From Candidatus Sumerlaeota bacterium (GTDB lineage Bacteria > Sumerlaeota > Sumerlaeia > JADFCT01), in assembly GCA_026398575.1 (NCBI GenBank), contig JAPLSP010000423.1, positions 1 to 21,176 on the forward strand: a DNA stretch of 21,176 nt, given 5' to 3'. A program made the translations under genes and the position numbers. The stretch's first letter is position 1. Each line of letters begins with the position of its first letter. The notes beneath the pieces were generated by a model. That model saw nothing but the letters and a program-made list of their open reading frames with translations, ran no database searches and was not told where the DNA came from. Below are positions 1-6,900 of this stretch, one piece after another.

Positions 1-71
1 GTGATTTGTTCCGTCATGAGACGGACATTACATAAAGGCCTCACGTCACAATAGTTAAATTTTCGGGTTTA

Positions 72-86
72 TGAAAATTATTTTCA
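72..86. promoter_or_regulatory. Perfect 7-1-7 palindrome resembling a Fur box
   Basis: The sequence TGAAAATTATTTTCA is a perfect inverted repeat of 7-nt arms around one base. It has the geometry of the 7-1-7 Fur operator (TGATAATNATTATCA) and differs from it at one position per arm. It lies in AT-rich DNA left of the alginate-lyase remnant, where no gene is visible between position 1 and the remnant. It could control a gene beyond the left edge. A chance AT-rich palindrome is the main alternative. Confidence 0.3.
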
Positions 87-95
87 TCACCTACT

Positions 96-284
96 TCAGG
101 CGGCTAAAGGCATACGGCGATGCTTGTGGCGCCCGTACCAATCCTCCCCGTGCGAACGCGCCAGTTCCGCCATCATCACCAGCGTCCAAGCCGCACGATT
201 ATGGTAGGTCAGCGCTTTGGCTTCGCGAGCCATTTCGCGAGGCAATGTGCCGTCGTCTTTGATTTGATGAGTATCATTTTCGTT
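96..284 (-). pseudogene. Decayed fragment of an alginate-lyase-like (AlgL / PF05426) gene
   Basis: The reverse strand between 284 and the stop at 96-98 reads as 62 codons with no plausible start. Its first 50 residues match the late part of AlgL-type poly-mannuronate lyases: DDGTLPREMAR, then ALTYHN, then a helix LVMMAELARSHGEDWYG. AlgL proteins have the same order (DGxLPxEL, ALAYHN, LxMIAxFA..G.D). Full-length AlgL is about 350 residues, so the N-terminal catalytic region and the extreme C-terminus are missing, and the last 10 residues look out of register. The fragment overlaps the 3' end of the family-28 hydrolase gene in another frame. A 13-bp repeat inside it (256-268) recurs upstream of that hydrolase, so an insertion or recombination probably destroyed the gene. 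The family match is from motif memory. Confidence 0.6.
256..268 (+). repeat. Left copy of 13-bp direct repeat flanking the GH28 gene
   Basis: TCTTTGATTTGAT is identical to positions 1823-1835. This copy sits just after the hydrolase stop codon and inside the alginate-lyase reading frame. Flanking bases differ between the copies, so identity stops at 13 bp. Confidence 0.6.
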
Positions 285-1788
285 TCAGTGTCGTTGAGGT
301 TGCTGTTGCGGTTTGGAGCTGGGGCTGAGGCACATTGCGGCAGTCGCTCAATTGCACGCCGGCGCCGCCGGGAGTCCGCAACACGACGTTCTCCATCGTC
401 CAGTCGCTGGCGCATTTGATGGCGCCGGGGCGCTGCGCCTCGACGGTCACGTTTTTCCATGTGATGTTGCGCATCGGTTTTTCGGGATAGGCGTTGGCGA
501 AAAAACCGTCTTTGGCGCCGGTCACCTTGACGTTGGCAATCGTGATGTTGCGGAACTCGGGAATGCCCCGCTCCGGAGGCTCTACCGGCTGGGCAAGCAA
601 CCGCCAGCGGTCGGTGATTTGATCCTGCGGAATGTTCGCTGGAATTTTTGGATAGCTGTAGGTGGGGAACCAATTGAGTTGGAAGTAAAACGGTTGGGGA
701 ACCCGGTCCATCTCGATGTCGTGGATGAACACGTTCTCCACCACGCCGCCGCGCACCTTGGCGGATTTGAACCGAATGCCAAAGCCGGTCCCGGCGGCCT
801 TCAGGCCATACACCTCGATGTTCCGCATCCCGCCGGAGGTTTCGCTACCAAGTGTGAACAGGCCGCTCCCCGCGCCGGTGATACAATTGCGGTACACTAC
901 GTTCTCGGCTGGCCGGTTCACCCGCAGCCCGTCGGCATCCTTGCCGGACTTCAGGCACAGGTTGTCGTCGTTGCAATCAATGTCGCAGTTCTCGACCAGG
1001 ATATTGCTGGAGGAATCCGTGTCCACGCCATCGGTGCTCGGCCCGTGCCCGCCCATATTGTTGCGGATGACCAAACCATCCACATGAACGCGGTCGGAAT
1101 AGGTCAGGGTGATGGTCCAGAAGCCGGAGCGCTGAACGGTGAAATCGCGGAGCAGAACGTCATGCGATTTCCACACCACTACAGGCCGGACGCGCTCGCA
1201 GTCGTAGTCCAGCGCAAACCGCAGGCCGCGGCGGACGTAATCGCGCTCCATATCCGAGAACTTCTTCCACCAGTATTGGCCGGCGCCGTCAATGACGCCC
1301 TTGCCGGTGATCCGGACGTTTTGCTGCTCATACACGTTGATCAGCGCGGCGGGCCATAGCATCTCGATGCCGGCGATACGGGTCGGCAGGCGCGGGTATT
1401 GGCTGTCGTCCGCCACGGCCTGAATCGTCACGCCCGCATCGAGGCGCAACTCGACGTTGCTCTTCACGAAGAGCGCCCCGGAAGGATAGACGCCTGGCGC
1501 GAAGATGACCACGCCGCCCCCGGCCTCATGCGCGGCGTCAATCGCCCGCTGAATCGCCGCTGTGTCGGTGGTCTTGCCGTCGGCCTTCGCCCCGTAGTCG
1601 GCCACGCGGAACGTCCGCTCGGGAATCTTCGCGAACCCCGGATCCGAAACCATCGCCTCCAGCCGGCGCACCAACTCGCTTTTGGGCATATCCGCTCCGG
1701 CTGCAGGCGAGATATCCGCCGCATGAGCAGTGATGGAGGCTAGAACAGCCACGGCTAGAATGTATGGCAGGGCGTGGAATATCCTCAT
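274..1788 (-). CDS. Secreted glycoside hydrolase family 28 (polygalacturonase-like)
   Basis: Predicted exported pectin/polygalacturonide hydrolase of 504 residues with a right-handed beta-helix. A signal peptide spans residues 1-23 (hydrophobic core LPYILAVAVLASITAHA). The pectate-lyase-like start FRVADYGAKADGKTTDTAAIQ is followed by GVYPSGAL. GH28 blocks are visible: TDG with D253, a DD pair at D274/D275 in CNDDNLCLKSGKD, GSETSGG, and RFK with R339 and K341. The usual GHG histidine is absent: the matching stretch reads GSGLFTLGSE, with S308. The protein may therefore belong to a divergent GH28 subgroup with a different substrate (rhamnogalacturonan-type) or a different active-site arrangement. 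The ATG at 1788 directly precedes the signal peptide; its ribosome binding site is weak. Downstream lies the alginate-lyase remnant, and 13-bp direct repeats bracket the gene, which hints that it was inserted as a unit. The family call is secure; the substrate is not. Confidence 0.88.
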   Translation of the reverse strand: MRIFHALPYILAVAVLASITAHAADISPAAGADMPKSELVRRLEAMVSDPGFAKIPERTFRVADYGAKADGKTTDTAAIQRAIDAAHEAGGGVVIFAPGVYPSGALFVKSNVELRLDAGVTIQAVADDSQYPRLPTRIAGIEMLWPAALINVYEQQNVRITGKGVIDGAGQYWWKKFSDMERDYVRRGLRFALDYDCERVRPVVVWKSHDVLLRDFTVQRSGFWTITLTYSDRVHVDGLVIRNNMGGHGPSTDGVDTDSSSNILVENCDIDCNDDNLCLKSGKDADGLRVNRPAENVVYRNCITGAGSGLFTLGSETSGGMRNIEVYGLKAAGTGFGIRFKSAKVRGGVVENVFIHDIEMDRVPQPFYFQLNWFPTYSYPKIPANIPQDQITDRWRLLAQPVEPPERGIPEFRNITIANVKVTGAKDGFFANAYPEKPMRNITWKNVTVEAQRPGAIKCASDWTMENVVLRTPGGAGVQLSDCRNVPQPQLQTATATSTTLKRK

Positions 1789-1822
1789 TGGATGGCCGGC
1801 GCCTTTTTATCTGTTCGAGGAA

Positions 1823-1835
1823 TCTTTGATTTGAT
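1823..1835 (+). repeat. Right copy of 13-bp direct repeat flanking the GH28 gene
   Basis: Identical to 256-268. It lies 35-47 bp upstream of the hydrolase start codon, so the two copies bracket almost exactly the coding region. Confidence 0.6.
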
Positions 1836-1892
1836 CGTCTGTGTTGAGATCGCGTGATTCCTTACGAAGATCTTTCATCTTCTTGCATGTGA

Positions 1893-2006
1893 CGTCGAGT
1901 GGTAGGCCGCTTCGCTCCGTCGGACGGCCACGCACGCTAACGCAATTCGGCGGCTTGACGAGCGCGCGGGGCCGTCCGACGGAGCGGAGCGGCCTACCAC
2001 TCGACG
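1893..2006. repeat. Long intergenic palindrome (possible REP/MITE-like element or terminator)
   Basis: Arms at 1893-1929 and 1970-2006 are 37 nt long and complementary except at one position, which would be a G-U wobble in RNA. Pairing continues with two mismatches through 1930-1938 and 1961-1969, leaving a loop of about 22 nt. The arm contains GGTAGGCCGC and CCGTCGGACGGCC, the latter itself palindromic. It lies between the TOPRIM-like gene stop (2067) and the hydrolase start (1788). It could act as a strong transcriptional stop, but there is no U-tract, and the structure is far longer than a normal terminator. Such elements are often dispersed in many copies; none other is in this window. 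Confidence 0.8.
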
Positions 2007-2066
2007 CTATGGTTGGATGATAGCAATGAATCAAGATTTGGAGTCGTGAAAAAGATGAACGTCAGG

Positions 2067-2606
2067 TCATCCAATCTTGCGCCACTCGGGAAGCGCCGAA
2101 TTCAGGGACGGCACGCAAGTCGGGCCGGGTTCTGGGTTGTTGCGTGCCCAGCCATGAATGGTCGCTGCTGCCGCTTGGACTTCTGACTTCTTCGGTTCAG
2201 GTTTCTTATAGTCATCCGTCTCATTGACCGTCCTATTCATGGCCGCGAGGATCCATGTCTCGATATGGCGACGAGGAATCAGCACGGCGAGCGGATCTGT
2301 GGGGGTAACCTGAGGATCGGCTTTCAGATCAGCCCGACGCCTGTCAACTTCGAGCTTGTCAGCATCGACGACCGCTATAAGCAATGTCTTTGCTTTGGTC
2401 TGTCGCTGCCGACAAGCTTGGAGTTCCTTCGGAAACTCCTGTAACACCCATGTAACGCCACCCCCATACACTTCGCGGCTTGCATTACGAGGTATTAGGC
2501 AAGGTGGCTCCGTATTGACCCCACATTCCTTAAGGTAGCAGCGGACAAGGCGCTCTTGTGGATCGTCCTCACACAGCAGGATTGTTTTGGATATGCGATC
2601 ACTCAC
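2067..2606 (-). CDS. Small TOPRIM-like protein, partner of the upstream ATPase
   Basis: A 179-residue protein read with GTG at 2604-2606. The start lies in GTGAGTGA, which also contains the ATPase stop, giving an 8-nt overlap and probable translational coupling; a purine-rich GGGTGGGAA precedes it. The TOPRIM-type acidic layout is visible: E13 in the first strand (ILLCEDDPQE), then D81-x-D83 at the end of a hydrophobic strand (LLIAVVDAD). A later E115-T-W117 motif (RRHIETWILAA) resembles the ExW found in DUF4276-like proteins. TOPRIM domains coordinate magnesium and act as nucleases in OLD, Gabija and PARIS systems. Pairing with an ABC-type ATPase suggests the nuclease or toxin effector of a defence module; that role is inference. 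No transmembrane segment or signal peptide is seen. Confidence 0.6.
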   Translation of the reverse strand: MSDRISKTILLCEDDPQERLVRCYLKECGVNTEPPCLIPRNASREVYGGGVTWVLQEFPKELQACRQRQTKAKTLLIAVVDADKLEVDRRRADLKADPQVTPTDPLAVLIPRRHIETWILAAMNRTVNETDDYKKPEPKKSEVQAAAATIHGWARNNPEPGPTCVPSLNSALPEWRKIG

Positions 2607-3735
2607 GTTCCCACCCCCGGGCGATCAGATCCGCAGCAGTAAGTCCTGTTTGCGATGGATCATCAAACGGACGGACTCGAGTCTGTCTGCCTTGAGGACG
2701 GTCAAACAGCAAGCCTTCCTTGAAAGCCATGCGATTCAGGAGTTCAGGATGGTGCGAAGCGATCAGCACTTGAGCGCCCGATTCGCCCTCCTCGGCACGG
2801 TCAAGCACTTTGGTTAGCCATGGCTGCACCTCTCGCAGAGCGATGAAGTTGTCCGGTTCATCGAAGCATAGCGTTGCCTGTGGCTTGAGAGCGAAGTGCA
2901 ATACCGCATAGAGCCCGATGAGCACACGCTGACCTTCTGAGAGTTCATTCAATAGGAATTCGGATTCTCGCTTCGCGCCGTTCCCGTTCTTCCCGCCGGC
3001 CATCCGCACTCTGATCTCCCGCCGCCCTTCACCGGCTAGTTCCAGACGCATGGTGACGAATCCTTCAATGACGGCGCAAAGATCGCGGATGTACTCGTAG
3101 TCCTCGGTTTCCTGCCGAAGATGCCGGTACCAATCCGCGAAGTTTGCAAGGTGTTGATCGGGGCGTTCTGATTCCTGTCCTGCAATCCCGAGCATGGCCC
3201 AAGGGTTCGGCTGCACGTAGAGCAAGCCGCCAAGCCAGCGTTTGAACCATGACAATTTCGTGTTGTCATTTCGCTCAATGATCGTTGCCAATGCCGAGCG
3301 ATGCCAGTCGAAGGGGTACTTCACTTTGTCCTCCGCCGAATCATTGAACAGATGAACCTCACCCATTTCAAAGCGGAAAATTGGCTTGCCCTCAAAACTC
3401 ACCTCTTCCTTGACGACACGTGGCCGCTCCAGATTGCCCCAAGAGTCCATGACAAGAAGGAACTTATACACGCCGCTATTTCCAACGACATCCAACTCGA
3501 ACGTCTGCTCTGGAACATCCTGCCATCGGGTGCGAGAGGCGCCGCCGAACCTTGATGCCGGAGCTGGCCGGTCGGGCAGTTCGCCGCGGATACAGAAATC
3601 CCGGAGCAGGGTAAGCACGTCGAAAAATGTGGACTTGCCCGCCCCATTAGAGCCGAGAAGCAATTGCTGCGGCCCGAGGCGGCACTCGAAATTCACCATA
3701 CATCGGAAGTTATCCACGTAGATTCGAGTCAGCAT
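2599..3735 (-). CDS. ABC/SMC-type AAA ATPase (AAA_21-like; OLD/PARIS-type defence ATPase)
   Basis: A 378-residue cytoplasmic ATPase. It opens with the typical IYVDNFRCMVNFE strand and Walker A GSNGAGKST (28-36, K34). An ABC-type signature LSEGQ follows at 265-269, then Walker B CFDEPD (D292, E293) and an H-loop ASHHPE (H328/H329). Only one nucleotide-binding domain is present, split by an alpha-helical middle that is too short for an SMC coiled coil. This architecture matches the stand-alone AAA_21/AAA_15 ATPases paired with TOPRIM, HNH or other effectors in anti-phage loci. GGGGAG lies 9 nt before the ATG. The gene overlaps the TOPRIM-like gene by 8 nt, so the two form an operon. By eye the pair is less GC-rich than its neighbours, which fits horizontal acquisition. 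The exact defence type cannot be assigned from the sequence alone. Confidence 0.85.
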   Translation of the reverse strand: MLTRIYVDNFRCMVNFECRLGPQQLLLGSNGAGKSTFFDVLTLLRDFCIRGELPDRPAPASRFGGASRTRWQDVPEQTFELDVVGNSGVYKFLLVMDSWGNLERPRVVKEEVSFEGKPIFRFEMGEVHLFNDSAEDKVKYPFDWHRSALATIIERNDNTKLSWFKRWLGGLLYVQPNPWAMLGIAGQESERPDQHLANFADWYRHLRQETEDYEYIRDLCAVIEGFVTMRLELAGEGRREIRVRMAGGKNGNGAKRESEFLLNELSEGQRVLIGLYAVLHFALKPQATLCFDEPDNFIALREVQPWLTKVLDRAEEGESGAQVLIASHHPELLNRMAFKEGLLFDRPQGRQTRVRPFDDPSQTGLTAADLIARGWERE

Positions 3736-3933
3736 TTAATCATTCTCCCCAGAACAACTTGAGATCATAAGACGGGAGGAAGTGAATGGGCTATGTACAT
3801 CTCGCATTACAAAGGGGTCCAGGATCATACTGGGATATTCTCGTCCTCCTGCTTTTGACTCACGAGATGAACTATCCATAAATATGCGGCCAAGCACAAG
3901 CTGAAATTCATAGCTCTGAAGGCGGGAGCGAGG

Positions 3934-6900
3934 TCATTGCCGGAAACCCCCACTACCGCTTCGCCTGTCGGGCCCAAGTTCGCGATTGCCGCCGCCAGAG
4001 CCGCCTCTGCCGCCGGCATCGGGCGGGCGTTCGCCGGGGGTGGCATCGGCTTTGTCGAGGCCGGTCTTGCCCTTCTGCGAGGCGGGCAGTTCGATGACGT
4101 CTTTCGGGGTCAGATCGCGGCCGGCGAGGCCTGGATAATCGGGCGCGTAGCGGTGGAGTTTGAACACCGCGTTGAACAGATGGCCGCGCACGTCTTTGCC
4201 GGGGACTTCGCCCTGCGCGAGAATGCCGCCGCGCACCACCGGATTGACGTATTGCCAGACCATCTCGCCTTCCTGAGTGACTTCGAAGATGTGGCCGATG
4301 ACGCCGGCGCATAGGAGCGTATTGCCGTTGAGCAGACGGTGCGCGCCGGAGATTTCGGAGGAAAAGAAGTCGGTGCGGTTCTTCGCTTCATAATGCCAGA
4401 CGGGCTTTTCCGGTCCGTAAGGCTTGCCAGGCTCGATGATGTAGCGGCCATTGGCGTCCATCGGCGGAACGATTTCCTCGATGCTGGTATAGCCGCGGTT
4501 GTAGCCGTTGTTGAAGATGGTGACATGGCCGGCGCCGGGATAGCCGTCGGGAATCCACTCGGCGTCGTGCTGCTGGTTGAGCTGCGCATCGCGTTCGTCG
4601 CCACGCTTGTAGGCGGATGGATTGCCCCAGCGGTAAATCAAGTCGCCGCCTTTGCCGTGTTTGCCGCCGGTATGGCCGGCAGACTCCTGGGGCGTTGTGC
4701 TGTGGTCAATGAACCAAATCTCGCTTTGGCCACGGGCGCTGATCACGATTTGGTCGAGCTTCGCGTTGTAGGCGATGGAATTGGCGTGGTTCCAGAAGCC
4801 GTTCGGGCCACCACGACCGCCGCGGATGGCGATCAACTCGGGGTGCGCGGCGATCTCGCCGTAGTTGGGCTTGGTCTTGTCAAGGTCCTGAATCAGATGA
4901 TCCCAGACATGCCATTCCCACACGACTTTGCCGCTGTTGGGATAGACCGGCTGTATTTCAACAACGCCGTCCGGATAGAGCTCCGTGTTCTGAGCCGACT
5001 CCGCCGGCCAACCGGCCGCGATGCATTCGGCGGCAGTTTTCTTCTCGACGACGAGCATCAGGATGTTGCCGTTGGGCAATGGCGCGATGTCGTGATGCTG
5101 CTGATACTTGTCGTTCGTGTACCAAAATTCCCAGATCAGTTTGCCGTCCCAGTCATACTCCTCGATGCGGCCTCCCTCGCCACCGCCGGTGAAACTGCGG
5201 TTGCGGGTCATGCAGGTGCGCAGGAGATTGCCGTTGGGCTTTAGATAGACCGATTGGCCGGGGAAATATTCGCTCTTCCACTGATGCACGGCCCGGCCTT
5301 GATTGTCCATGAGGTAAGTGACGGTGTTGTGCTTGGGCGCCATCAGTGAATAGCCGGTGAAGGCCTTGGGCGTATTGAGAAACACTCCGACGGTCTGGCC
5401 GGGATTGGGAGAAGCCGGCGTCTTGTTCTCTTCCATCATCCGGCCGCCGCCGCCGGGACCGCCGGAGCCACCACCGCCGGGGCTGCCGCCGTCACGCGGT
5501 TGTTGGCCGCCTTGGCCGCCTTGGCCACCTTGGCGGTTGGGATCGCGCTGCGGACGGCCGCCCGGTTGATCCATTCCTTGTCCATCTGGGCGGTTGGGAT
5601 CACGCGGCGGACCGCTGCCCGGTTGATCCATTCCTGGGCCGCCCTGTCCACCCGGTCCACCTTGTCCACCTTGGCGGTTGGGATCGCGCTGCGGGCGGGC
5701 GCCTGGTTGCTCAGGTCCTTGGTTCGCGCCCGGCCCTTCGTTGGCGCCAGTCACGGTGTAACGCGTGTAAGTCACACTCAGGTCTGCGGTGGCGAGAATC
5801 TTGTCTTTCATGGCGGCGAGCAGAACCTCCTGGCTCACCCCGGAAGACGGCGCGATGAGTTGAAGCGGCGCCGACAATGCGTAAACGGTGAATACATAAG
5901 TCCTCGTGCCGGGTCCTGCCGAGTGCGGCGCCGCATATCCGGCGCGATTGCCGCGGCTGCTGATGCCCAACGTCCCGACGCCTTTCACGTCCTTGGGAAG
6001 GCTTTGGACGTTGGCCGGAATGTTATAAAGCAGCCAGTAGCTGATGTTTTCGCCCCGGGCATCGGTGTGATGCATGATGATCGCGTAGCTCTTGGCATCG
6101 GCTGGCGCGCCACTCCATTCGAGAGGCGGCGTGACGCCGGCGCCATCGCCGGTGAACTCCTTCGGCAGCGTTCCGCCGTCTTTCACTTCGGAGCTCTTGA
6201 GCGCTAAATTTTTGTCAGGCTTCTGAAGGTACATTCCTCCGTCGCTGACAATGCGCTCGCGCGGCGCCGCGATATCAGGCCCGCCGCCCGGCAAATCCGC
6301 GCCAGGTCCACGACCCTCTCCCTGTCTCCCCGTTCCGCCTTCTCCCGGTCTCCCCGCTCCCCCAGGACGGTTCGGATCACGTGGAGGCCGTCCGCCGCCG
6401 GGCGCGGCGTCGTTGCGCCCCATATTTTGTACCGCCGTCAGTTTCACGGCCGGCCGGTTCTCGGCGTTGACCGGCAGCACAACACGGAAACCGATATGGA
6501 ACCACGGGCCGTCGGCGTCGCTGAGGCCGGTGACGGGATCGGGACCGCGATAGTAGGACGGATCGCGGTTCGAAACGCGACTGTGGCCGAACTCGCCATT
6601 GAACCAGCTCCCGCCCCTCATGCAGCGATAAGCCTTGCCGTCCTGCATCGGACTGCCCTGGGCCGGACCGGGCGGATTATCCGCCGGAGCATAGGCGTAG
6701 TAATTCCGCTCGTACCACTCCGTGCACCACTGCCAGACGTTGCCGGCCATGTCGTAGAGCCCGTAACCGTTTGCGTTGTTCGCCGTCTGGTACGTTTCCT
6801 CGGCGCCCGGCCAGCCGAAGTCGGCTTTGCGCTGCAGCTTCCCGTTGAAGAACCCGACCGGCGTCGTCTTTGGCTGCGGCCCCATGCGCCATGCATTCCC

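Noticed and set aside
11..24. CCGTC-ATGA-GACGG hairpin near the left edge
   Set aside because: Only a 5-bp stem with no adjacent gene end or U-tract; too short to interpret.
313..1359. 348-codon plus-strand frame opposite the GH28 gene
   Set aside because: The minus strand encodes clear GH28 motifs and a signal peptide; this frame is its mirror.
1807..2034. 75-codon open frame on the minus strand
   Set aside because: Half of it is the translated long palindrome, and it has no recognisable protein features. I treat it as chance.
3825..4046. 73-codon minus-strand frame with a short hydrophobic stretch
   Set aside because: It overlaps the 3' end of the fusion gene in another frame and has no ribosome binding site.
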